Part shown: positions 1-5,929 of the stretch, in pieces
How positions within the stretch are numbered: position 1 is the first letter of the stretch
How the letters are laid out: each line of letters starts with the position of its first letter
DNA from: a bacterium
Lineage (GTDB): Bacteria > Arandabacterota > Arandabacteria > Arandabacterales > Arandabacteraceae
Direction: 5' to 3'
DNA: 7,749 nt
NCBI GenBank assembly: GCA_029933125.1
Contig: JAOZOU010000028.1
Coordinates: 1-7,749, forward strand
Position numbers and translations under genes: made by a program
Notes under the pieces: generated by a model
Told to the model about the DNA's origin: nothing
The model's database searches: none
What the model saw: only the letters and a program-made list of their open reading frames with translations

Positions 1-150
1 CCTTGAGATCACAATCCCAGGGAAGAGGATCGCGGAGAGCACAACAACGAAGAATCCGGCCTCACGAGGTAGAAATGAGAATGCACCGGCGAGAGAAAGG
101 ATGGCAATGATGCCTATAACGGTGATAGCACCTTTAGCCTTCCGAATCAC
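1..150 (-). CDS. N-terminal part of a membrane protein of unknown function (truncated by window edge)
   Basis: Reading the minus strand from a GTG at 150-148 gives 50 uninterrupted codons to the window edge. A GGAGG ribosome-binding site at 160-156 lies five bases upstream and fixes the start. The translation begins MIRKAKGAITVIGIIAILSL and has two hydrophobic stretches, about residues 8-28 and 33-48, joined by a short polar turn (PREAG). The positively charged N-terminus (R3, K4, K6) followed by a helix suggests that the N-terminus stays in the cytoplasm. The strong ribosome-binding site, lack of stops and membrane-like composition argue that this is real although short. The fold is a helical hairpin of an integral membrane protein, but no family can be named from 50 residues. 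It is transcribed divergently from the gene at 1133. Confidence 0.6.
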   Translation of the reverse strand, partial: MIRKAKGAITVIGIIAILSLAGAFSFLPREAGFFVVVLSAILFPGIVISR

Positions 151-160
151 ACCCACCTCC

Positions 161-974
161 GGCGGTTTTCACCGGATCCGTATGACCGAGCCCCAGCTCA
201 GCACCCAAGCTCCTCCCCCATCAACCTCAGTCGGCGTGTAGCACCGAAATATCGGTGGCGAGCGATAACCTACTGATGCCAAGTTCTAGCGCTTGCCAAG
301 AGGCCAGCATCAACGCAACCGCCCACTTGCAGCAACCGACAGCATAGGGAGTCTTATCCCTCGTGGCCCTTCAGCTCCACCCTCAGTGATCAACGAAGGA
401 GATTCTCCAATGCTATGATTAGGTGGCTGCCACCGATAATCATCTTATGTGACTGCGGTATCTTGCATCAAATTGGTAAAACAACAATCCCAGACCTTCG
501 CCTCATCAAGGAATTTTCAACATCTAGCGGAATTCTGTCTTGAGGCATTGTAATTCAGCCGATAGCGGTTCTCAACCCGTTACAACATCCCTACCGGAGG
601 CGTCTTCCCGATTGACACATTCTGAGATCGGCCCATAAGCAGATGCCTAAGCTCTTCATACCCGGAAGTCTGTTCGGGACTCCCTGAGGGGGAACTCCTC
701 CTGACTGGGTTAGGGGTCTCTGGCAGGGTACCAGCTCTTTTTCAAGTCGTTGTGACGATGGGAATACACATATCGTTTCTTGCCCCATGCCTGGTTCTCT
801 GAATGCTATCCTGGACAACTGACGAGGTTCCCATCTTGACGATGGTGTACAAAGAACCGCTACCCGTGTGAGAAAATTCACAAGAAAAAGCTTCCCAGCC
901 GAACAAAAAGCAAGCTTCTGCGACTATTGCCAATGGCAGGCCGGGATTTGACAGACTTGTGGCCGACACTACGT
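161..974. other. Long stretch without a convincing gene
   Basis: I see no gene I would defend here. The best minus-strand frame starts at a GTG at 969-967 with GGAGG eight bases upstream and runs 75 codons to 742. Its composition is unremarkable, with no family motif, no signal peptide and no conserved-looking pattern. A second minus-strand frame (591-881) looks like chance. A 42-codon plus-strand frame from ATG 415 to the TGA near 540 has AAGGAG about 13 bases upstream, which is too far. The region may hold upstream control sequences for the two divergent genes or the remnant of a decayed gene. Confidence 0.4.
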
Positions 975-975
975 G
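948..975 (+). promoter_or_regulatory. Weak candidate promoter for the leader and secreted-protein gene
   Basis: TTGACA at 948-953 is a perfect -35 hexamer. The only candidate -10 at proper spacing is TACGTG at 970-975 (16-base spacer), which is poor. If used, transcription would start near 982, just before the structured leader. The -35 box is the only strong part, so this is tentative. Confidence 0.2.
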
Positions 976-1010
976 GTCCTCCGACCTGTTTCGAAAGGAG
1001 GTGGTTCACC

Positions 1011-1049
1011 ATGGGCAGAGAATCTTGGATAACCGCTGGTGGGCGGTAG
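1011..1049 (+). CDS. Possible 12-codon leader peptide
   Basis: ATG at 1011 is preceded by AAAGGAGGTG at 994-1003, a nearly full-length anti-16S match with optimal spacing and better than that of the annotated genes. The frame encodes MGRESWITAGGR and stops at TAG 1047-1049. The reading frame covers the 5' side of the bulged hairpin and ends inside it, so translating ribosomes would melt that hairpin, as in attenuation leaders. There is no run of one amino acid that would identify a sensed metabolite. Alternatively, the strong Shine-Dalgarno match may simply be an RNA structural element, with no peptide made. Confidence 0.25.
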   Translation: MGRESWITAGGR

Positions 1050-1116
1050 GAATATCCAATCGGTCTGTAGTCGCTCGACCGGGAAACGACTAAGGTCCAT
1101 GGCTACGTAACTAGAT

Positions 1117-1123
1117 AAGGAGG
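1117..1123 (+). promoter_or_regulatory. Ribosome-binding site of the secreted-protein gene
   Basis: AAGGAGG lies nine bases before the ATG at 1133 and supports that start. The sequence AGGA-GGCG-TCCT (1118-1129) could fold into a four-base-pair hairpin that includes it. Confidence 0.6.
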
Positions 1124-1132
1124 CGTCCTAAA

Positions 1133-2413
1133 ATGAAACATCTGACGGTGTATCTGCTTACAGCTGCGTTTGCGATTGTTAGTCTGAGCACAGTAGCCTA
1201 TCCCATAATGCTAGATTTCTCAACCGATCCTCATATCGAGCATTGGGATCACCCGACCGGAGGAACCTATTATTACATTTCGTTTGCAAATCCTATGGTT
1301 ATCCCCGACGGTGGCTACCTAAGCTACGACTTTTGCGTTACAGATGGAGCCACTCCTGGCAATTGGGGGCACAGCACTCAGTTCGCAATGCTGCCAAATG
1401 GTGAGATAACCAAAGCCGAGTGTCAGGTGTTACTGAACTATGATGACGGGATGTTGTATGGGATTCGATTTTCAACTGCCACTGGTGATAACTGCGGCTG
1501 GGACTCGAACGGTGGAGAGATTGGTGCGGAGTATCATGTAAAGATCAGCCGACATGGCAATATGGCATTCTACCAGCGGTGGGAAGGAGATGAGCTCGTG
1601 GCATCTTGTGAGCTGCCAGCCAAGTGGGATCCCTTCTGGCAGTTCAAGCTGTGTTATGACTATTACACAGGTCCAGGTGGTTATTGCTTGTGGGACAGTG
1701 AGTGCGAGAGAGTCATTTTCCGAGCTGACCGCGGTGGAGGCTATTTCCTGCAGGGCTGGTTTGACAACCTCATGATAATCGATAGCGAGGCTACAGTAGA
1801 TATCGATCCTGACACTCTGAATAAGAAGAGCAGAGGTAGGTGGGTTACTTGCTACATTGAGCTCCCTGAGGGATATGATGTTAGAGATGTAGACATCGGC
1901 AGCATTCTTCTGAACGGGTCAGTAGCGGCGGAATCCCGCCCTGTGGGGTATGGCGACTACGACAGTGATGGTATAGAAGATCTGATGGTCAAGTTTGATC
2001 GCGCGCAAGTTGCAGAGGTGTTGCCAGTTGGTAGCGAGGTCGAGATCCAGATAACGGGTAGTGTCGGTGATGGCGATTTCCTTGGATATGACTACATTCG
2101 AGTCATTGAGCCTCCAGACTCCAAGGATTCACAGGAACCGACCATTGTCTTTGAGTCGAATCCTAATCCGTTCACTAACGAGACCGAGGTACGCCTCAGT
2201 GTGCCCGATGACCGACCAGTCAATGTCGGAATCTATAATGTTGCCGGGCAGCGTGTACGGCTCCTTACACCAGAGATAACGGAAGCGGGGCGAGCAGTTC
2301 TTAGTTGGGATGGAACGGATGATCATGGTAGAAGACTTCCAGCTGGAATTTACTTCTTAAGAGTCGAGACTCATCGGGTGGCTTCGTCGCATAAGATCAT
2401 TATGCTGAAATAA
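1133..2413 (+). CDS. Secreted multi-domain protein with C-terminal FlgD-Ig-like / T9SS-type sorting domain
   Basis: This 426-residue exported protein is probably anchored or secreted at the cell surface; no enzymatic activity is evident. Residues 1-22 form a signal peptide (MKHL start, hydrophobic core, likely cleavage after STVA). Residues about 25-217 are rich in aromatics, glycine and aspartate with alternating beta pattern, resembling a concanavalin-A-like jelly-roll or carbohydrate-binding domain; this is inference. Residues about 222-325 form a second beta domain. It starts VDIDPDTLNKKSRGRWVTCYI and contains a calcium-loop-like DYDSDGIED at 275-283. Residues 343-426 are a typical FlgD-Ig/Por-secretion-like C-terminal domain: NPNPFTNETEVRLSV, then VGIYNVAGQRVRLL, SWDGTDDHGRRLPAGIYFLR and a final KIIMLK. 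That domain is known in type IX secretion clients and in many candidate-phylum surface proteins. Whether a type IX system exists here cannot be seen. The gene stands alone and ends at a hairpin terminator. Confidence 0.85.
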   Translation: MKHLTVYLLTAAFAIVSLSTVAYPIMLDFSTDPHIEHWDHPTGGTYYYISFANPMVIPDGGYLSYDFCVTDGATPGNWGHSTQFAMLPNGEITKAECQVLLNYDDGMLYGIRFSTATGDNCGWDSNGGEIGAEYHVKISRHGNMAFYQRWEGDELVASCELPAKWDPFWQFKLCYDYYTGPGGYCLWDSECERVIFRADRGGGYFLQGWFDNLMIIDSEATVDIDPDTLNKKSRGRWVTCYIELPEGYDVRDVDIGSILLNGSVAAESRPVGYGDYDSDGIEDLMVKFDRAQVAEVLPVGSEVEIQITGSVGDGDFLGYDYIRVIEPPDSKDSQEPTIVFESNPNPFTNETEVRLSVPDDRPVNVGIYNVAGQRVRLLTPEITEAGRAVLSWDGTDDHGRRLPAGIYFLRVETHRVASSHKIIMLK

Positions 2414-2431
2414 ACGTCGTAGGCGGAATAT

Positions 2432-2474
2432 CAGGGACTCTTGCATCTTGGAAGAGCCGGTGCGAGAGTCCCTG
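2432..2474 (+). terminator. Hairpin terminator after the secreted-protein gene
   Basis: CAGGGACTCTTGCA (2432-2445) pairs with TGCGAGAGTCCCTG (2461-2474): 13 Watson-Crick pairs plus one G-T wobble around a 15-base loop. The helix is followed by TTTGAT on the plus strand. The T-run is short but the helix is long and GC-rich, and it begins 18 bases after the stop codon. On the minus strand the helix is not followed by a T-run, so it should act mainly on plus-strand transcription. Confidence 0.65.
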
Positions 2475-2570
2475 TTTGATAGCAGGGTCGGTCTACAAAT
2501 GGTCATCCGGCAAGTTGGTCTGGCCAGCGTATGGATAGATTGGCTGGGTTAGGGGTACTGCTAGCAATTG

Positions 2571-3755
2571 CTACTTCTCAGCTATGGCTTGTTCGAGTGC
2601 CAGGACTGAATAGCTGGTTACGAGGTTGCGGTTGCGTTCCCACCAACGAGAGTTGGTATTTATCCAGGAGCCGTCCTCGTCCTGGAGACTCACGAGCTTC
2701 CTGATAAGATCTTCCCGCCAATTATGGGCAGCACCCGAGGTATCGACAAGCACAGATTCACCATAAGCCGCAAGTGCCTTTGCCATTGCATGGTAGTAGT
2801 AGAAGAGTCCTTGCTTGCCGAGCTCAGGATTCTCCTCGACAGTATAGTTGGATCTTATCCAGTTGTAGGCTGCTTTGACCCGGGGGTCATCCTTGGTCAG
2901 ATTCGCGTAGATTAGACTTCTCATTCCAGCATAGGTCATGGAACCGTACGAGGTGGTACCTCCTGCCTTGCTATATCCGGGATAGTAGACGAAGCCTCCG
3001 TCATCACCAGCCCACGGCTGGTCATTAGAAGCCTTTAGGTTCTGACATCTCTGCAGAAAGAGGATCGCTTTGTCCCAGAAGAGCCCTTTGCCACTCTGTC
3101 CTTCCGTTACGAACGAAACCTTCGGGGCGGATGATTCATCGAGCGGTCCGCCTGACATCTCTCCATGAGGTGCATAGTCTTCGGAGACCTTAAGCGCTTC
3201 GAGCGAAAACTGGAGATTGGACAAATCCGGTCGCCCACTTGAACCATAGCCTATGCCTCCATAGAAACAGCTATCGGGATAGACGCCTTCACCTTCGTCA
3301 GTCTGGAGGTCTATTAGAAATTGTCTTGCTCGCTTGATAGTTTCCTCATATTCGGGGTTCTTGGCTTCTACTAATGCAACGAGACAAACCGAGGTATTGT
3401 AGGCGGGTAATTCCTTGAGATAGATGCCACCGTCAGGTTGCACACATGAGAGGATGAACTCTATACCTCTTTTGACCACTGGACAGTTCCATTCCGTCAG
3501 CGTATCCGGTGCTCGCAGGAACCCTGCCACCGCAAGGGCAGTGATGCCTGGGTGGTGATCCCACGAGCCATCATCCATCTGTTGGTTTTCCAGATACTTG
3601 AGACCAGCTCGAATCGAGTGTTGCGCCTCATAGATCAGCGATTGATCTAGCTCCCGCAGTGACATATCAAGACCCAACAATGCGGCATCGAAGCCAAGCA
3701 ATAACCAAGTGGAAATCAAGAGGAGGCTAGTCCGAAGTTGTATCCTGTGGCTCAT
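2571..3755 (-). CDS. Exported prenyltransferase/squalene-oxidase-repeat (alpha/alpha-toroid) protein
   Basis: The 394-residue product has QW-type repeats of the squalene-cyclase/prenyltransferase fold: QMDDGSW at 59-65, VQPDGG near 105-110 and QDEDGSW at 358-364. The conserved-looking block TTSYGSMTYAGMRSLIYANL (267-286) precedes KQGLFYYYHAMAKALAAYGE (314-333) and the RWWERN...LVTSYSVLAL ending. This matches a large family of exported toroid proteins common in planctomycetes and related bacteria, whose function is not established. At 394 residues it is much shorter than a true squalene-hopene cyclase (over 600) and shows no DXDD catalytic motif, so I would not call it a terpene cyclase. Residues about 8-28 are a signal or anchor segment. 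The ATG at 3755 has AAAGGAG nine bases upstream and lies inside the end of the preceding gene (29-base overlap), indicating translational coupling. Confidence 0.85.
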   Translation of the reverse strand: MSHRIQLRTSLLLISTWLLLGFDAALLGLDMSLRELDQSLIYEAQHSIRAGLKYLENQQMDDGSWDHHPGITALAVAGFLRAPDTLTEWNCPVVKRGIEFILSCVQPDGGIYLKELPAYNTSVCLVALVEAKNPEYEETIKRARQFLIDLQTDEGEGVYPDSCFYGGIGYGSSGRPDLSNLQFSLEALKVSEDYAPHGEMSGGPLDESSAPKVSFVTEGQSGKGLFWDKAILFLQRCQNLKASNDQPWAGDDGGFVYYPGYSKAGGTTSYGSMTYAGMRSLIYANLTKDDPRVKAAYNWIRSNYTVEENPELGKQGLFYYYHAMAKALAAYGESVLVDTSGAAHNWREDLIRKLVSLQDEDGSWINTNSRWWERNRNLVTSYSVLALEQAIAEK

Positions 3756-4566
3756 CCTTCCACACTCCTTTGTCCTTAATGTCCAATGAGTCCAGTAGTG
3801 CGTGAAGGGGAACGGGATCTACCTTGTTTCGCTTGAAGATGAGTACGATCTTGTGGCCAATCTCAGGCAAGACGTCCTTGTTAGCTCCATAGACCGTATC
3901 ATCGGCTCCTGTAGGGAGCGGGTTGTCTATTATTGTGAAGGGATCATGGTAAGTTGTGACAATTGACTGTTCGACTGAGGCTATGAATGTTCCCTCAATA
4001 ATCTCCGATCCCGAGAAGACCCAATGGGTGGGCTGCATCGGCTTCTTACTCACATAGTTGAGCACGAGGTTTTCCCCTCGCATCAGTTTCCACTCATTGT
4101 TCTCAGACCACTCAGTCCAGATCCAAACTGAATCTCCCTGTGGTGTCCTTGGATCTCCCTGGTAGGCAAGGCCTCCGCCCGGTTCGAGACCAAGAAGTAA
4201 CAATGCAAGCTGAATGTGTAGCGGCTCAGCATCAACTACGAGCACACTCTCGTGACGTTTCCCCAACTTGCCACAAGCGAGCAGCTCAACAAGACCTTCA
4301 GTCATATTGACCTTAGCAGGTATGTATAGACATCCTTGAACCCTATCTATGAGAACGTTGCCGATTCGGTAAATGCGATCATTGATTCTTTCGACAACCT
4401 CGGAAGGAGGAGACATTGGCGGAGATGCTTCAGGCGACATATCTGAACCCACACAGGCGAGCAGTATGGATACAAAGACCAAAAACGAGATGTATAGGTG
4501 CGATCCACCTAAGCCAGAGGCAGGCGCAGCAGCTTCTCGTGCTTGTTTGTCAGCGCAACATTTCAA
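3727..4566 (-). CDS. YdjY-domain lipoprotein
   Basis: This 279-residue protein is first in the operon. The N-terminus has a hydrophobic segment (YISFLVFVSILLAC, residues 25-38) ending in an LLAC lipobox, so Cys38 is the likely lipidated residue. A proline/serine-rich linker follows (41-55). Residues about 66-245 match the YdjY domain: KRHESVLVVDAEPLHIQLALLLLG (103-126) and YHDPFTIIDNPLPTGADDTVYGANKDVLPEIG (206-237) are its characteristic blocks. The domain has no established biochemical role. The start is uncertain. The frame opens at a TTG (4566-4564), with CGGAG about 11 bases upstream, leaving an unusually long 24-residue polar stretch before the hydrophobic core; no ATG or GTG in this frame offers a better start. 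Its 3' end overlaps the toroid gene. The shared promoter and overlap suggest the two products act together outside the cytoplasm. Confidence 0.8.
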   Translation of the reverse strand: MKCCADKQAREAAAPASGLGGSHLYISFLVFVSILLACVGSDMSPEASPPMSPPSEVVERINDRIYRIGNVLIDRVQGCLYIPAKVNMTEGLVELLACGKLGKRHESVLVVDAEPLHIQLALLLLGLEPGGGLAYQGDPRTPQGDSVWIWTEWSENNEWKLMRGENLVLNYVSKKPMQPTHWVFSGSEIIEGTFIASVEQSIVTTYHDPFTIIDNPLPTGADDTVYGANKDVLPEIGHKIVLIFKRNKVDPVPLHALLDSLDIKDKGVWKDEPQDTTSD

Positions 4567-4722
4567 AAGCTCAGACTCCGTAATAAGAGCTCATGATTCC
4601 AATCGGGACGATTCGCAGGCATTGCGGAAGTGTCTTAATTCCCGCAGCTCGCCCGGATGTCTATCCCGACAGCCGCAAAGCGAAACCCGCATACTTTGGC
4701 TCTCTATCCTGGAAGCCAGGGA

Positions 4723-4752
4723 ATTTTAGCATATATCCTTGGCGTTGGTCAA
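4723..4752 (-). promoter_or_regulatory. Promoter of the YdjY-lipoprotein / toroid operon
   Basis: On the minus strand TTGACC (4752-4747) is followed after 18 bases by TAAAAT (4728-4723), preceded by TGC as an extended -10. Both boxes are close to the sigma-70 consensus. Transcription would start near 4716, giving a leader of about 150 bases before the TTG start at 4566. The likely end of the IS256 element lies only 15 bases upstream of the -35 box. Confidence 0.55.
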
Positions 4753-4882
4753 GTATATTAGCCCTTTGATAGTGCAACTAAAAGTGTGCGGAATTGATTT
4801 TTTCAGAGGTTGCATGGGGTAGCTCCCGGTTCTTTCCATTGCGTCTCAACTGGTCGTGCTCATATACGGTTGCTATTGCGAA

Positions 4883-4909
4883 CCTGTCTGCGTGGATCGC
4901 ACAGGCAGG
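4883..4909 (+). repeat. Palindromic repeat, copy C (27 bases)
   Basis: Left arm CCTGTCTGCG (4883-4892), loop TGGAT, right arm CGCACAGGCAGG (4898-4909). Both arms are identical to those of the copy at 5903-5929, while the loop differs. It lies near the 3' end of the transposase gene and is translated in frame as LPACAIHADR. Length 27 keeps the frame. Confidence 0.75.
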
Positions 4910-5621
4910 AAGAATTCTCGATGCGCTCTTTCTATCAACGAAGGCACCGATTGGATCGACTCTTCTTTTTATCTCACGGAAGAATCTATCAAGAGGGTTA
5001 TTGGTTCTGATCTTGCTCCACATCCGGCGTGGCATTTCCAGATATGTTAGAGTAAGGTCTATGTCTCTGAGGAAGTTCCTTACAGCCCTGGGATGAGCCT
5101 TGTGCCATTTCTGTCTGAAGTGGGCTATTCTCCTTAAGGCTTCAGCCTTTGAGCGTGCCTGCCAGATCATCTTGGCATCAGTTATGATGAGTCTCTTAAG
5201 AGGATGACCTTTGAGAGCCAGGACGAGGTTTCTCATTTTGTGGAACAGACAACTCTGGATGTTAGCCTCAGGCCAGAGCAATGCTACAGCAGCTGAGATG
5301 GCAGAGGCTCCATCAGCCACAACCACCTTAAGGCAGGAGCCTTTGAGACCTCGCTGCCAGAGACTTTGCAAGAAGGCTTGCCACTCATGTGCATCCTCAC
5401 TCCAGGCATGCCAGAAACCAAGGATTGTGACTCTGCCATCTGTTGTTATCCCCATGGCAAACAGGGTTGGGCGCTTCTTGACTCCCCGCTCCTTTATCCT
5501 CAAGAAGACCCCATCGAGATAGAGCACCTCTATGTCATCTCTAATCGGGCTTGTGAGCCACTGCCTAACAGACCTGTTGAGCCAGGTAATTATCCTTGAG
5601 ACACTCATAGAGGAGAGTCCA

Positions 5622-5650
5622 CCTGCCTGCCTGTGCGTTACGCAGACAGG
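5622..5650 (-). repeat. Palindromic repeat, copy B (opposite orientation, at the frameshift)
   Basis: On the plus strand CCTGCCTGTGCG (5626-5637), loop TTA, CGCAGACAGG (5641-5650). These arms are the exact reverse complement of those in the other two copies, with a three-base loop and an extra CCTG unit (5622-5625). Removing 28 bases here would join SILGT directly to GLSSMSVSRI in one frame. The non-multiple-of-three length explains the broken transposase. Confidence 0.75.
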
Positions 5651-5902
5651 TACCAAGGATGGATCTCAGAGCACGTTTCATCCTCCTTGTGGATATACCA
5701 GAGATGAAGCACTCAAGGACGGCTATCTCAATAGCCCTTACCCTGCGCTTGTAGGGGCTCCAGAGCCTTGTGCGGAAGCGGCTGTTGCGTAGCCTGGGTA
5801 CCTTCAGGTTTGATATCCTGCCCAGGGTGCTCACTATGGAGCGTAGTCTGTAGCCTGCCCGCTCGTCCTGTCTGTTGGGGCTTCTGCCATAGCGCCGGCA
5901 GG

Positions 5903-5929
5903 CCTGTCTGCGGGCTACGCACAGGCAGG
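5903..5929 (+). repeat. Palindromic repeat, copy A (27 bases)
   Basis: Left arm CCTGTCTGCG (5903-5912), loop GGCTA, right arm CGCACAGGCAGG (5918-5929); one more G-C flanking pair (5902, 5930) extends it. It sits in the N-terminal part of the transposase and is read in frame on the minus strand as CLCVARRQA, in a different reading phase from copy C. Confidence 0.75.

Larger units (their letters stand above)
978..1123 (+). promoter_or_regulatory. Structured 5' leader: bulged hairpin plus H-type pseudoknot upstream of the secreted-protein gene
   Basis: Several helices can be read directly. CCTCC (978-982) pairs with GGAGG (997-1001), which would hide the mini-ORF ribosome-binding site. TTGGATA (1025-1031) pairs with TATCCAA (1053-1059). 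Stacked inside it, ACCGC (1032-1036) pairs with GCGGT (1043-1047), leaving a TGGTGG loop and a one-sided five-base bulge, AGGAA (1048-1052). Next, CGGTC (1061-1065) pairs with GACCG (1077-1081). The loop of that helix holds TAGTCG (1068-1073), perfectly complementary to CGACTA (1087-1092). The two helices therefore interlock as an H-type pseudoknot with connecting loops of two, three and five bases (TG, CTC, GGAAA), all sterically reasonable. The main gene's ribosome-binding site follows at 1117-1123. This resembles a cis-acting RNA, but I do not match it to a known riboswitch family. Confidence 0.4.
4778..5656 (-). pseudogene. IS256-family transposase, C-terminal catalytic fragment
   Basis: This 292-codon frame carries most of the DDE catalytic core of a mutator/IS256 transposase. 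Asp48 lies in VLYLDGVFLRI and Asp115 in VVVADGASA. The family C-x2-H signature is CLFH (136-139). The RTNNPLDRFFREIKRR block (218-232) holds the candidate catalytic Glu228. The first residues, from a TTG at 5656, are not native. They are the out-of-frame reading of a palindromic repeat, and true homology begins about GLSSMSVSRI (residue 13). The frame is +1 relative to the N-terminal fragment, so no complete transposase can be made without a +1 shift. A second palindrome copy is read through at about residues 249-258 (LPACAIHADR). The frame ends NSAHF inside the terminal repeat. Confidence 0.85.

Noticed and set aside
415-543. 42-codon plus-strand frame beginning MIRWLPPIIIL
   Set aside because: The AAGGAG upstream is about 13 bases away and another ATG with an immediate stop lies closer. 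Likely chance.
591-881. 96-codon minus-strand frame
   Set aside because: Composition looks random (many Arg, Pro, Ser, Gln), it overlaps another frame on the same strand and it has no family signal.
742-969. 75-codon minus-strand frame with GTG start and GGAGG upstream
   Set aside because: The start is plausible, but the composition shows no recognisable motif or domain and the frame lies in a long non-coding stretch. Not enough to call a gene.
978-1123. c-di-GMP class I (GEMM) or preQ1 riboswitch
   Set aside because: A GAAA segment and ACTAAGG are reminiscent, but the conserved GEMM and preQ1-I cores are missing and the helix order differs.
2562-2573. Perfect palindrome TAGCAATTGCTA at the toroid gene stop codon
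   Set aside because: Too short and AT-rich for a terminator, no T-run follows on the minus strand, and there is no second copy; may be chance.
2571-3755. True squalene-hopene cyclase
   Set aside because: Only 394 residues, no DXDD motif, few QW repeats and an export signal; it shares the fold, not evidence of the activity.
5565-5656. Programmed ribosomal frameshift joining the two transposase frames
   Set aside because: The C-terminal frame is +1, not the usual -1 of IS elements. IS256 transposases are normally a single frame, there is no convincing slippery run, and the palindrome insert explains the break.
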